DNA of 64,000 nucleotides from Pseudochrobactrum saccharolyticum (lineage in GTDB: Bacteria > Pseudomonadota > Alphaproteobacteria > Rhizobiales > Rhizobiaceae). The stretch lies in contig NZ_VZPG01000005.1 in NCBI RefSeq assembly GCF_008801715.1, positions 1 to 64,000 of the forward strand, read 5' to 3'. The translations under genes and the position numbers were made by a program. This document shows, piece by piece, positions 17,864-27,465 of the stretch. The notes beneath the pieces were generated by a model that had not been told where the DNA came from, did not search any database, and was given only the letters and a program-made list of their open reading frames with translations. Positions within the stretch are counted from its first letter, which is position 1, and every line of letters begins with the position of its first letter.

Positions 17864-18988
17864 TTATGCAGATTGCAAACTGATTTCACTTTGCTGCAGT
17901 CTTGCGGCACTGCGATCTATCGACACTGCTTTGATAAGTGCAAAAACCTGCTCGCCGGTTTTCAGATTGAGATCCTGCACAGATTTGCGCGAAATACGGG
18001 ACAATAATTGTACATCACCCAATTGCAGGCGCAATTCCGCAAACGGCCCGTCATCGGTTGAGATTGCAACAATCGTTACCGGAAAAATATTGCGGATACT
18101 GATATCCACCGGCGCAAAGCGCGACAGAGATACATCGCGCGAGCGGATACGCAGACGCACTTTCATCCCCGATTGCAATGCATGGTCTGTCAGCTGAAAA
18201 TTATGTCCGCCAATGGCAATGTCAGCCATGGCATAGGCATCATCACTGCGGGTGACTTCCCCTTGCAAAAGCACACTGGTCGTATCGCCCGTACCATCAA
18301 TCTGGCTGAAAATATCAAACACTGAACCGCTTTCCCGTACCCGTCCCTGCTCCAGCAGCACAAGCGTATCCGCCAGCCGCGCGACTTCATCCACCTCGTG
18401 GCTGACAAAGACAATCGGCAGCCCGCTCTCGTCACGCAGACGCTCCAGATAAGGTAAAATTTCCTGACGCCGCGCATGATCCAGCGATGACAGAGGCTCA
18501 TCGAGCAGCAGCAGGCGCGGTGCCGACAGTAATGCCCGCCCGATCGCCACACGCTGTTTCTCACCGCCGGACAATTGATGCGGCTTGCGCTGCAATAAAG
18601 CGCCGATGCCGAGCAGCTCGGTTATTTCCTCAACCTTACGCTCCGGCTCACGTTTACCTGCCCATTGCGCATAGGTCAGATTGCGCAAAACACTGAGATG
18701 CGGAAACAGACGGGCATCCTGATAGACATAGCCGATATGGCGTTCTTCAGGACGGAGATTGATGTTTCTGGCGCTGTCAAACAGCACCAGATTGCCAACG
18801 GCAATACGTCCTTCCTCAGGGCGCAGCGTTCCGGCAATCATGCGCAGCAAAGTGGTTTTACCGGCACCGGACGCACCGAACAAAGCTGTAACGCCGGTCT
18901 CCGCACGAAAGGCCGCCTCAACGCGAAACCCGCCATTGCCGCCTTTTACATTGAAATCAAGGGTATTGAAGCTGATTTGATGTGTCAT
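17864..18988 (-). CDS. modC: Molybdate ABC transporter ATPase ModC
   Basis: A 374-residue ATPase of the molybdate importer. Walker A GASGAGKTT, signature LSGGEKQRVAIGRAL and Walker B LLLLDEPLSSLD are all present. The C-terminal 100 residues form the Mop/TOBE domain that binds molybdate or tungstate and gives feedback inhibition. The ATG at 18988 overlaps the modB stop as ATGA; the in-frame start at 19021 lies within modB and is rejected. Last gene of modABC. Confidence 0.94.
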   Translation of the reverse strand: MTHQISFNTLDFNVKGGNGGFRVEAAFRAETGVTALFGASGAGKTTLLRMIAGTLRPEEGRIAVGNLVLFDSARNINLRPEERHIGYVYQDARLFPHLSVLRNLTYAQWAGKREPERKVEEITELLGIGALLQRKPHQLSGGEKQRVAIGRALLSAPRLLLLDEPLSSLDHARRQEILPYLERLRDESGLPIVFVSHEVDEVARLADTLVLLEQGRVRESGSVFDIFSQIDGTGDTTSVLLQGEVTRSDDAYAMADIAIGGHNFQLTDHALQSGMKVRLRIRSRDVSLSRFAPVDISIRNIFPVTIVAISTDDGPFAELRLQLGDVQLLSRISRKSVQDLNLKTGEQVFALIKAVSIDRSAARLQQSEISLQSA

Positions 18989-19665
18989 TTGCCAGCTCCG
19001 CTCAACCGGCGCTGCAACCATTCGGACAGCACCACCGCCAGCACAGACAGCACGACGGAAACCAGAATAAGCTTCAGGGCAGCGGCATCACCGCTCGGCG
19101 TTTGCATCAGCGCATAAATCGCCAGCGACAGGGTTTGCGTTTCACCCGGAATATTCGAGACAAAGGTAATTGTAGCGCCAAATTCGCCGAGCGCTTTGGC
19201 AAAACCCAGCACACTACCGGCAATAATGCCCGGTATCAGCAAAGGCAGCGTCACAGTCATAAAGGCTTTGATGCGCCCTGCTCCCAAAGTGCGGGCAGCT
19301 TCTTCCAAGCCCCTGTCAATATTTTCAATCGCCAGCCGCATCGGGCGGATCAGCAATGGCAGTGCCATCACACCGGCAGCCAAGGCTGCCCCTGTCCAGC
19401 GGAAAGCGAAGGTAAAATCAAACCATTGCAGCAGCAAACTGCCGATAGCGCCGCGCGTACCAAACAGCACCAGCAGAAAATAACCGGTTACTACCGGCGG
19501 CAGCACCAGCGGCATTGTCAGCACCGCCTGTAACAGGCTTTTGCCGGGGAAATTATAGCGTGCCAATATCCACGCAAAACCAAATGCAACCGGCAAGGCT
19601 CCGAGGATAGCAAGCCCTGCTATCCTCAAAGACAAAGCGATAATTTCCATTTCCGGCATTGCCAT
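18985..19665 (-). CDS. modB: Molybdate ABC transporter permease ModB
   Basis: A 226-residue inner membrane permease with about five hydrophobic segments and the EAA loop EEAARTLGAGRIKAFMTVTL for contact with ModC. The start lies 17 bases after the modA stop. Two more ATGs follow within six codons, so the exact start is open. The terminal overlap with modC indicates coupled translation. Confidence 0.93.
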   Translation of the reverse strand: MAMPEMEIIALSLRIAGLAILGALPVAFGFAWILARYNFPGKSLLQAVLTMPLVLPPVVTGYFLLVLFGTRGAIGSLLLQWFDFTFAFRWTGAALAAGVMALPLLIRPMRLAIENIDRGLEEAARTLGAGRIKAFMTVTLPLLIPGIIAGSVLGFAKALGEFGATITFVSNIPGETQTLSLAIYALMQTPSGDAAALKLILVSVVLSVLAVVLSEWLQRRLSGAGK

Positions 19666-19681
19666 CAGTCAGATCAGAGCC

Positions 19682-20425
19682 TTATTTTGCTTCTGCCGCA
19701 GGCACAAAGCCCTTATCGGCAATGATTGCCTGTCCGGCATCGCTGCGCAGGAATGCAAGAAATGCCTTGGAGTTTTCGTCAGACTTGCCGACCAGTGCCG
19801 CAGGATAAAGAATTGGCGCGTGGCTTGATGCAGGGAAGCGGTAAACTTCTGTCAGTTCAGGCACCTGTGCACGATCCGATGCATAAACAATACCGGCTTT
19901 CACTTCACCGCGGGAAACATATTGCAGCGCTACGCGCACATTTTCCGCGAAGACCGCATTGGCAGACACATCACCCCAGATGCCGAGTTTTTCAAGTGCT
20001 GCCTTGGCATATTTACCGGCAGGCACATTTGACGGATCGCCCATGGAGAAACGGCCGGCTTTGAGGATTTCCGCAGCTTCTGCCGGTTTTGTATCTTTGG
20101 CACCGGCGATAACCAGCGCATTACCGGCAATCACAGCGCGGCTGTCATTATCGATCAGCTTGCGTTCCTGCACATAATCCATCCAGTCGAGATCGGCTGA
20201 GATGAAAATGCTGGCTGGCGCACCGGCTTCAATCTGTTTCGCCAGCACAGAGGAAGACGCATAGGATGCGGTTACTTCCGCACCGTTTTCAGCCTTAAAT
20301 TTCTCTGCTGCCGTATCAATCACATCTTTCATGCTGGCCGCAGCAAATACGACAATCTTCTCTGCCGCTAAAGTTGGCAGGGCAGTTCCGGCAAGCAGGC
20401 CAAATGCAACAACAAATCTGATCAT
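19682..20425 (-). CDS. modA: Molybdate-binding periplasmic protein ModA
   Basis: A 247-residue periplasmic protein that captures molybdate for ModBC. The signal peptide (about residues 1-21, ending TLAAE) is followed by the ModA opening VFAAASMKDVIDTAAEKF, with the oxyanion-binding serines (AAASM and SYASSSVLA). GAGGGA five bases before 20425 decides this start over 20446. First gene of modABC, with a candidate Mo-box 21 bases upstream. No modE gene is in the window. Confidence 0.94.
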   Translation of the reverse strand: MIRFVVAFGLLAGTALPTLAAEKIVVFAAASMKDVIDTAAEKFKAENGAEVTASYASSSVLAKQIEAGAPASIFISADLDWMDYVQERKLIDNDSRAVIAGNALVIAGAKDTKPAEAAEILKAGRFSMGDPSNVPAGKYAKAALEKLGIWGDVSANAVFAENVRVALQYVSRGEVKAGIVYASDRAQVPELTEVYRFPASSHAPILYPAALVGKSDENSKAFLAFLRSDAGQAIIADKGFVPAAEAK

Positions 20426-20445
20426 GATATCCCTCAATATTTTCA

Positions 20446-20473
20446 ATCATTATATTTCATCATGCATAACGAT
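20446..20473 (-). promoter_or_regulatory. Candidate Mo-box (ModE operator) upstream of modA
   Basis: Half-sites ATCGTTAT and ATAATGAT around a 12-base spacer, read toward modA; seven of eight positions are symmetric. The E. coli ModE operator has the same outer CGTTAT arms. Its position directly before the modA ribosome binding site fits repression by molybdate-bound ModE. Inferred from pattern only. Confidence 0.45.
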
Positions 20474-20500
20474 TCCTGCCTTATGCTTCAAGCAAATAAA

Positions 20501-20527
20501 AAAGGCCCTCCGAAGGGAGAGCCTTTT
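20501..20527. terminator. Terminator downstream of trhO
   Basis: Stem AAGGCTCTCC/GGAGGGCCTT (one wobble) with a TTCG-type loop in the minus direction, followed by a T-run. It ends the leftward trhO transcript and insulates modA. Confidence 0.8.
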
Positions 20528-20549
20528 GCAAATGAGGACGGACTAGAAA

Positions 20550-21473
20550 TCAGTCGCCGATATGCTGTTTGGCACCGCGCTCTTTCGCCAGCAGAACCTG
20601 ACGCTGGCGCTCGGCATAGCGGGCACGGTCAGAATCACTGCGCTCATGATAGCAAGTATCGCAGGAAATACCTTCCTGATAGAATTTCGACAATTTACCC
20701 TCTGGCGTTACCGGATTGCGGCAGGCGCGGCAGAGTTCCACATCGCCTTCCACCAGACCATGACCAACAGAAACACGCTCGTCAAAAACGAAGCATTCAC
20801 CTTCCCAGCGTGTATCTTCCGCAGGCATATCTTCGAGATATTTCAGAATGCCGCCTTTAAGGTGGAAGACATCATCAAAGCCCAGACCTTTTACAAAAGC
20901 CGTTGCCTTCTCGCAGCGGATACCGCCGGTGCAGAACATGGCAATCTTCTTGCCTTCCAGCTCATCGCGGTGGTCTTCAACCCATTGCGGAAACTCGCGG
21001 AAAGTCTTGGTTTTCGGATCAATCGCGCCTTTAAAAGTGCCGATGGCATATTCATAATCATTACGCGTATCGATGAGGATCGTGTTCTCATCATCGATCA
21101 GCGCATTCCACTCCTGCGGCTGCACATAGGTGCCGACGCTCTGCAACGGATCAATCCCGTCCACACCCATGGTCACGATCTCTTTCTTGAGACGGACTTT
21201 CATGCGGTTAAACGGCATCTGGCTAGCTGTTGAATATTTCAGTTCAATATTCTGCTCACGCAAGGCAGGAATAGCTTCAATGAAAGCAATCAGCGCGGCA
21301 ATGCCGGACTGTGTTCCGGCAACAGTGCCGTTCAGTCCTTCAGCAGCCAGCAGCAACGTGCCTTTGATACCCTGCTCATCACAAAGCTCAGTCAGCGGTG
21401 CCTGATAGGCTTCAAAATCCGGAAAACGCGCAAAACAATAGAGCGCAGCAACAGTGAAATGTGCTTCACACAT
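20550..21473 (-). CDS. trhO: tRNA uridine(34) hydroxylase TrhO (rhodanese-like)
   Basis: A 307-residue member of the YceA/TrhO family, which hydroxylates U34 in tRNA anticodons as a first step to cmo5U/mo5U. An N-terminal UPF0176 domain is followed by a rhodanese domain at about residues 120-225 with active-site C181 in [11 protein letters not shown]. The C-terminus carries two Cys pairs (CRAC and CDTC) that may bind zinc. Length and motifs are typical. Monocistronic, with a terminator directly after it. Confidence 0.9.
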   Translation of the reverse strand: MCEAHFTVAALYCFARFPDFEAYQAPLTELCDEQGIKGTLLLAAEGLNGTVAGTQSGIAALIAFIEAIPALREQNIELKYSTASQMPFNRMKVRLKKEIVTMGVDGIDPLQSVGTYVQPQEWNALIDDENTILIDTRNDYEYAIGTFKGAIDPKTKTFREFPQWVEDHRDELEGKKIAMFCTGGIRCEKATAFVKGLGFDDVFHLKGGILKYLEDMPAEDTRWEGECFVFDERVSVGHGLVEGDVELCRACRNPVTPEGKLSKFYQEGISCDTCYHERSDSDRARYAERQRQVLLAKERGAKQHIGD

Positions 21474-21709
21474 AAATAAACCTCAATAGCTGGTCGCCTC
21501 GCAAAGGCGCTGCCGTGATATTCCGCCTGAGCACCCTGAGGGTCAGTCAGACAGCCGAAAACAGATTAATCTGCTTGCCTGTGCTCTAACGCCGCTGCGG
21601 AGCAATTTCAAGATCAGCATCAAATTTTGCTGCCACGAAGCGAGAATCTATCCCCGCCCTCACTACGCATGACACAGTGCAAAGGGTATATCAGTCAGGA
21701 GAGAGTGCC

Positions 21710-22324
21710 ATGTTTCGCGCAGAAATCAGAATGCTGTTTTCAGAAGCAGGACAAGCGCATCATCTCGATCCCGCAGCCCTTGTCGCTGTCGCACAGACAG
21801 AAAGCAGTGGCATTGTCACCACACGAATCCATGGCCGTGATGAACCACTGATCCGTTTTGAGGGGCATTATTTTGATAAACGCCTCAGCCCTGCCGATCA
21901 GGCAAAAGCCAGAGCGCTGAAGCTCTCCTCTCCCCGTGCCGGAGCCACTCCCAATCCGGCGGGCCAGGCGGCACGCTGGCAAATGCTGGACAAAGCCTGC
22001 CGCATCAACCGCGATGCCGCTTATGAATCCACATCATGGGGTGTCGGACAAGTTATGGGTGCCCATTGGCATTGGCTCGGTTATGTGTCCGTTGCTGAAA
22101 TGGTTGAAACTGTACGCAGCGCCGTGCCGGAGCAGATTGAGCTGATGAGCCGCTTTATCGTCTACAGCAATCTGCGGGATATTCTGAACAAGCACGACTG
22201 GCAAAAATTCGCATATAGCTATAACGGCCCGCTCTATGCCAAAAACCGCTATGACCGGAAACTGGCTCAAAACTATGCGCTGTATCAACCCTTGTTTCCC
22301 GCCTTCATCACTCCTGAAGAATGA
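21710..22324 (+). CDS. N-acetylmuramidase domain protein
   Basis: A 204-residue protein of the N-acetylmuramidase (DUF3380) family, which cleaves peptidoglycan glycan strands. The catalytic-type glutamate lies early in AVAQTESSGI, and the conserved LIRFEGHYF and STSWGVGQVMG segments follow. No signal peptide is visible. Such enzymes are common as phage endolysins, but no phage gene is near, so it may be a domesticated endolysin. GGAGAG before 21710 fixes the start. Confidence 0.75.
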   Translation: MFRAEIRMLFSEAGQAHHLDPAALVAVAQTESSGIVTTRIHGRDEPLIRFEGHYFDKRLSPADQAKARALKLSSPRAGATPNPAGQAARWQMLDKACRINRDAAYESTSWGVGQVMGAHWHWLGYVSVAEMVETVRSAVPEQIELMSRFIVYSNLRDILNKHDWQKFAYSYNGPLYAKNRYDRKLAQNYALYQPLFPAFITPEE

Positions 22325-22386
22325 ACAGCATAGACAAAATATCTTTGGAACGTTAAATCGATTATAACAATAATTCCGAGGGTGAG

Positions 22387-23025
22387 ATGTCGCAGAAAAC
22401 CGAAAGCCTGATTCCCGTCATGACGGGACAAACCGTCATCCCTGTTCTGCTGGTTGATAAAGCAGCAGATGCCGTGCCACTTGCACGCGCTCTGGCAAAA
22501 GGCGGTCTGCCTGCCATCGAAATTACCCTGCGCACCAGTGCGGCACTGGATGCTATCCGTGCTGTGGCAGAAGATGTGCCGGAAGCCATTGTCGGCGCCG
22601 GAACCATCCTCAATGCCGCCCATTATGAGCAGGCTGTCGCCGCCGGTTCAAAATTCATCGTCAGCCCCGGCGTAACAGATGCCATTCTGAAAGCCGCAGA
22701 TAACAGCCCTGTTCCTCTGCTGCCGGGTTGCGCAACAGCAAGCGAAGTGATGAGCCTGCGTGAGCGCGGCTATACTCATGTGAAATTTTTCCCTGCGGAA
22801 CAGGCAGGCGGCGCGGCCTATCTTAAAGCCCTGTCCTCCCCGCTTGCCGGTACCTTCTTCTGCCCGACAGGCGGCATCAGCCTCAGCAATGCCATGAATT
22901 ATCTCACCCTGCCGAATGTGCTGTGCATCGGCGGCTCATGGATCGCTCCCAAAGAGCTGGTCAATGATGGCAAATGGGATGAAATTACAGCACTGGCAGC
23001 CGCAGCCGCCGCGCTCAAATCCTGA
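22387..23025 (+). CDS. eda: KDPG/KHG aldolase
   Basis: A 212-residue class I aldolase that splits 2-keto-3-deoxy-6-phosphogluconate into pyruvate and glyceraldehyde 3-phosphate, the second step of the Entner-Doudoroff route. The general base E45 (IEITLRT) and Schiff-base K133 (HVKFFPAE) are present, with the phosphate site GGIS near residue 162. Together with gnd upstream it covers two fates of 6-phosphogluconate; edd is not in the window. GAGGGTGAG precedes the start. Confidence 0.92.
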   Translation: MSQKTESLIPVMTGQTVIPVLLVDKAADAVPLARALAKGGLPAIEITLRTSAALDAIRAVAEDVPEAIVGAGTILNAAHYEQAVAAGSKFIVSPGVTDAILKAADNSPVPLLPGCATASEVMSLRERGYTHVKFFPAEQAGGAAYLKALSSPLAGTFFCPTGGISLSNAMNYLTLPNVLCIGGSWIAPKELVNDGKWDEITALAAAAAALKS

Positions 23026-23049
23026 TCAACATTAAAATTCAGGCAATAA

Positions 23050-23077
23050 AAAAGGGAGCTCAAAGCTCCCTTTTTTT
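23050..23077. terminator. Bidirectional terminator between eda and the DUF882 gene
   Basis: Stem GGGAGCT/AGCTCCC with a three-base loop, A-run on the left and T-run on the right, so it can end both convergent transcripts. Confidence 0.9.
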
Positions 23078-23091
23078 CATTCTTTTACCGA

Positions 23092-24939
23092 TCAGTTGAT
23101 CTTAGAGAATTTAGCAATCGGAATGAAAGTCACAGCATTGCCTGTAAAGCGGTTTGCATTACCGGCAGGCAGGTCTTTCTGGAAGCCGGCTGTGTAAACA
23201 ACGGTTGGTGCCTGACGCATGGCATCATTCCGCAGAACCGGATTGGACACCGGTACAACCTTGGCTACAGGCTCATTCGAAATCGCAACTTCTGTCGCGG
23301 CATCGGCAGGCTGCAGCACTGCATTGGCAGCCGCTTTTGTAACTGGGCGATCTGAGCGACCGGCTTTAGCGGTTGTCCGTACAGCGTCAGCACCAGTTGC
23401 TGCGGCAGTATTCTCGCTGTTTACGACCGGACGGGAGGACGGACGGCTGTTGCGTGTATCCTGTGGCATAACCATAGCCACCTGCTGTTCCTGAGCCTGC
23501 GGACGCGGAGCAGGAATAGATGCAGTGTGGTCACTATTGCTCAGCAGATCAGCAATCGCATCCTGACCGGCTTCAGCACGGGCAACGGAGACTTCCTGAG
23601 CCTGTGTTGGACGTGTTGCCGGAACAGCAGCGGCCAGAACGGTATTGATCGCCTGTCCTGCGCCCTGCGGACGCTGTACCGGAACCGGCACATATCCGCT
23701 CAGCATAGCACCGGTATTTGCAGTTGTGTCAGCTGCAACCAGCGCGGCAATCTGGTCATTGGCAGGCTGGGCCGGTGCGGAAGGCGCACCTGTGGCACCC
23801 GCAAAAGCCTGCGCTTCAAGTGTATTCGGCGGTGGCGGCGCCATAGCCAGCAGCACTTCGGCTTCCGACTGCGGACGCTTCACCGGAACCGGCACAGCAA
23901 AAGCCATTGCCGCCTGTGCATCCGGTGTCATTTCCACACCGGCCGAAGGGCGCGGTGCATTCAACGGTACCGGTGCATCGCGGGCAGGCAAAGCAGCAAT
24001 CAACGCTTCCTGCGGCACCTGAGGCTCAGGCTGTGCAGGTACAGCACGGTTCGGCACTGCCGGTACCGGAGCCTGACGGGCAGGAACTGCGGCAGCAGGT
24101 GCTGTACGCGCCGGACGGGCAGTTGCTACAGCACGGCTGGAGCTTTCACCATTATCTTCTTCTTCATCCGCACCGCCGCCAAACAACATACCGAACAGAG
24201 ATTTGCTCTTCGGCTTGGCAGAAGCCATCTGGATTGTACCGCCATTGGCCTTACGGGCTTCATAGGCAGCAAGCGCCTGTTCATAACCCGGCAATGGCTT
24301 GCCATCGGTCGGAACGTGAATTGTTTTACCGTCAGGGAACACAGCCAGCAATTCGCGGCGGCTCAGGCGCGGCCAGTGACGCACACTGCCGACGTCAAGA
24401 TGCACAAATGGCGAACCGGAAGTCGGATAATAACCAACGCCGCCGATCTGATAGCGCAACGCAGTGTCACGCAGCTTTTTCAGCGGAACACCCGGAATGA
24501 AAAAATCCATCGCCTTGCCGAGCGTATGCTGGCTGCTTTTGGCAACGCCGCGGGTACGCGAACGCAGCATGGAGTTCGTCGCCGGCGAACGATAGGCGGA
24601 AACAACAGTAATATAATCGCGGCCACCGGCGGTCTGATAGACCTGCCAGACCAGATCAAACAAACGCGGGTCCATCTTGGTCGGCTCGTTGCGGCGCCAG
24701 TCGCGCAGGAAGACATTCAGCTTCTTCAAACCATCCGGCAGATAGCGGCCGTTTTTCTTGAACGTGATTTCTGCACGTTCACCGGTATGCACAAAATGCA
24801 GCTTCAGTGTACGGGTTTCGGCTGCAGCCTGAGACGGCGCGAAAGCTGTAACAGCCGTGAAAACAAGTGCCAGCTGCGCGCTGAGTTTAAAAACTCTGCC
24901 TGCCCAGCCCGCCAGTTTAGATGTTTTGCTGTTTTCCAA
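23092..24939 (-). CDS. DUF882 (M15-like peptidase) protein with long Pro/Ala-rich tail
   Basis: A 615-residue exported protein. Signal segment to about residue 40, then a YcbK-like DUF882 domain at about 45-200 with zinc-peptidase features: RSPATN, SQHTLGKAMDF (His and Asp ligands) and FVHLDVG. This points to a peptidoglycan L,D- or D,D-peptidase. The remaining 400 residues are low-complexity, rich in Pro, Ala, Val and Gln, with repeated VPxPxxRP-like motifs; such tails can span the periplasm or bind other envelope proteins. The start is a TTG with AAGG nine bases upstream, since no ATG precedes the signal peptide. Confidence 0.85.
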   Translation of the reverse strand: MENSKTSKLAGWAGRVFKLSAQLALVFTAVTAFAPSQAAAETRTLKLHFVHTGERAEITFKKNGRYLPDGLKKLNVFLRDWRRNEPTKMDPRLFDLVWQVYQTAGGRDYITVVSAYRSPATNSMLRSRTRGVAKSSQHTLGKAMDFFIPGVPLKKLRDTALRYQIGGVGYYPTSGSPFVHLDVGSVRHWPRLSRRELLAVFPDGKTIHVPTDGKPLPGYEQALAAYEARKANGGTIQMASAKPKSKSLFGMLFGGGADEEEDNGESSSRAVATARPARTAPAAAVPARQAPVPAVPNRAVPAQPEPQVPQEALIAALPARDAPVPLNAPRPSAGVEMTPDAQAAMAFAVPVPVKRPQSEAEVLLAMAPPPPNTLEAQAFAGATGAPSAPAQPANDQIAALVAADTTANTGAMLSGYVPVPVQRPQGAGQAINTVLAAAVPATRPTQAQEVSVARAEAGQDAIADLLSNSDHTASIPAPRPQAQEQQVAMVMPQDTRNSRPSSRPVVNSENTAAATGADAVRTTAKAGRSDRPVTKAAANAVLQPADAATEVAISNEPVAKVVPVSNPVLRNDAMRQAPTVVYTAGFQKDLPAGNANRFTGNAVTFIPIAKFSKIN

Positions 24940-25601
24940 TTTCGAATGCCTTACCGTTTACAGTCACGCTATTCAGATGAATATCGGATTTAATGGTTAA
25001 TAGACACTTATTGAACAGACAATGAGTTTTCAGCATGACAAAAAAAACGCATTCGGGAAGGACTTTCCATCATGGTAAAGAGTTTATGAACAGATTTTAC
25101 AACCTGAGGAAGCATGATTTTATCTATACACGCGCCCAGCGTCACGAACAGCACTCTGTGGCATATATGCACCATCTGATTGAAAATATTTAATTTTCAG
25201 GGCAAATAGTGCGATATTTCGCGGTTTTCGGCACCTGAAAAACAAAGAACACCAATCAGAAAATTCATATAATATTTCAGCAGTATAATAGGCCTTAAGC
25301 ACATAAAATTTACCGGATTTTACTCACATTGTTTCGTCAATGTAACGCAATGTGATGGGATAAAGAGCCTCATTTCGGGAACCAAATCGGTTTTGGCTCT
25401 GCTTTTGAGTCGGAAAAACACAAAATTGCACCAGCGCCACCTGATCCGGCATGCTGATTTCACCCTTTTATATCTTAACAGCGCCTGCCTGCACCTGACT
25501 TTGATCCCGCAATTTCAATACTGTTGAAACGCATGAAATCTGCGCAGGAACATCCTATATAGACTGCAGCATTAAAAAGAATCGTATGAGGTTGAACCGC
25601 A
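24940..25601. other. Intergenic region between DUF882 gene and pepF
   Basis: About 660 bases of AT-rich DNA with divergent promoters expected at both ends and no gene I can support. One dyad stands out: CACATTG (25325-25331) and CAATGTG (25348-25354), 16 bases apart, with another CAATGT between them. It could be an operator for pepF, but nothing identifies a regulator. Confidence 0.5.
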
Positions 25602-27458
25602 ATGAATTTACGCAACCATGCAGAATTTCTCCGTATGCCTGCCGATGCCCCGCAGGCACAGGTTTCCGCAACTTCCGAGCTGAGCAATCTGCCATGCTGG
25701 AACCTCACCGATCTTTACCCTGCACCGGACAGTGCGGAACTGACCCGCGACCTGCAGCTTTCAGCAGAGCGATCAATTGCTTTTGAGAATAAATGGAAAG
25801 GCAAGCTCGAAGCTGAAGCCTCCAAGCCTCAGGGCGGTAATTTTGCCGATGCGATTAAAGAATTCGAACAACTTCAGGAACTGATGGGACGCATCTATTC
25901 CTATGCCGGTCTGCTCTATGCGGATGACACCTCCAGTGCCGCCAATGCCAAACTCTATGGCGATGTGCAGCAGAAACTCACCGATGCAGGCAGCCACCTG
26001 ATCTTCTTCTCGCTGGAACTCAACCGTATTGATGACGCCCTGCTCGACAAGGCGATCGCTGAGAACCCTGCTATCGGCCATTATAAGCCATGGCTGATCG
26101 ACTTGCGTAAAGACAAGCCTTACCAGCTGGATGACCAGATTGAGACATTGTTCCATGATATCTCTGTCACCGGTTTTGTTGCGTGGAACCGTCTGTTTGA
26201 CGAAACCATGAGCGGTTTGCGCTTTACCATCGACGGCGCAGAGCTACCGATTGAACCGGTGCTCACCATGTTGCAGGATGCGGATGGTGCAACCCGTAAA
26301 AAAGCCTCAGACGCATTGTCCAAAACCTTTGGTGAAAATCTGCGCCTCTTCACGCTCATCACTAATACATTGGCCAAGGATAAAGAAATCTCCGACCGCT
26401 GGCGCGGTTTTGAGGATATTGCCGACAGCCGCCACCTTGCCAACCGCGTGGAACGCGAAGTTGTCGATGCACTGGCCAGCGCCGTAAATGATGCCTATCC
26501 GCGTATTTCCCATCGCTATTATGCGCTGAAAGCCAAATGGCTCGGCCTTGAACAACTCGATAACTGGGATCGCAATGCGCCGCTGCCGGAAACCCCGCAG
26601 GTGACTATCGGCTGGGATGAAGCAAAAGCAACTGTGCTGGATGCCTATGCAGGCTTCGCACCGGAAATGGCCGATATTGCCCGCGACTTCTTTGACAAGA
26701 ACTGGATTGATGCCCCGACCCGCGCCGGCAAGGCACCGGGAGCTTTTGCCCACCCGACTGTGCCTTCCGCACATCCTTATGTATTGCTCAACTATCTGGG
26801 CAAGCCGCGCGATGTTATGACCCTTGCCCATGAACTCGGCCATGGTGTGCATCAGGTTCTTGCCGCCAAACAGGGTGCGCTGATGGCCTCAACCCCGCTG
26901 ACACTGGCAGAAACCGCTTCCGTCTTCGGTGAAATGCTGACCTTCCAGTCCCTGCTTGCTAAAGCAAAGGACAAGCGCGAGCGCAAAGCCATGCTTGCAC
27001 AGAAAACCGAGGATATGATCAATACGGTTGTGCGCCAGATCGCCTTCTACCAGTTTGAACGCAAAGTTCACACCGAGCGCAAAAACGGTGAACTGACAGC
27101 CGAACAGATCGGTGAAATCTGGATGGAAGTGCAGCGTTCAAGTTTAGGTCCTGCAATCCGCCTCAATCCGGGTTATGAAAGCTTCTGGACTTATATTCCG
27201 CATTTCATTCACTCGCCGTTCTATGTCTATGCCTATGCTTTCGGCGATTGCCTCGTAAATTCGCTCTATGCGGTTTACCAGAACAATCCTGAAGGTTTTC
27301 AGGATAAATATTTCGATATGCTGAAGGCTGGCGGTACCCGCCATCATAAAGAACTGCTGGCACCATTCGGTCTGGATGCTTCTGATCCGGCCTTCTGGCA
27401 GCAGGGCCTGTCAGTGATTGAAGGCATGATCGACGAACTGGAAGCGATGGAAGACTGA
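25602..27458 (+). CDS. pepF: Oligoendopeptidase F (M3 metallopeptidase)
   Basis: A 618-residue cytoplasmic zinc peptidase of family M3 (pepF/M3 clade) that trims oligopeptides. The zinc motif H410-E411-L-G-H414 is intact, and the third ligand is expected in ETASVFGEM about 25 residues later, which is present. GAGG ten bases upstream supports the start. The pabB-like gene begins seven bases after its stop, so they are likely co-transcribed although functionally unrelated. Confidence 0.93.
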   Translation: MNLRNHAEFLRMPADAPQAQVSATSELSNLPCWNLTDLYPAPDSAELTRDLQLSAERSIAFENKWKGKLEAEASKPQGGNFADAIKEFEQLQELMGRIYSYAGLLYADDTSSAANAKLYGDVQQKLTDAGSHLIFFSLELNRIDDALLDKAIAENPAIGHYKPWLIDLRKDKPYQLDDQIETLFHDISVTGFVAWNRLFDETMSGLRFTIDGAELPIEPVLTMLQDADGATRKKASDALSKTFGENLRLFTLITNTLAKDKEISDRWRGFEDIADSRHLANRVEREVVDALASAVNDAYPRISHRYYALKAKWLGLEQLDNWDRNAPLPETPQVTIGWDEAKATVLDAYAGFAPEMADIARDFFDKNWIDAPTRAGKAPGAFAHPTVPSAHPYVLLNYLGKPRDVMTLAHELGHGVHQVLAAKQGALMASTPLTLAETASVFGEMLTFQSLLAKAKDKRERKAMLAQKTEDMINTVVRQIAFYQFERKVHTERKNGELTAEQIGEIWMEVQRSSLGPAIRLNPGYESFWTYIPHFIHSPFYVYAYAFGDCLVNSLYAVYQNNPEGFQDKYFDMLKAGGTRHHKELLAPFGLDASDPAFWQQGLSVIEGMIDELEAMED

Positions 27459-27465
27459 TCGCATT

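Noticed and set aside
21710-22324. Muramidase as evidence of a prophage
   Set aside because: No other phage gene lies within 20 kb on either side; the gene stands alone among metabolic genes.
23527-24993. A 488-codon open frame opposite the DUF882 gene
   Set aside because: Antisense shadow rich in Arg, Cys and His, caused by the Pro/Ala-rich codons of the real gene.
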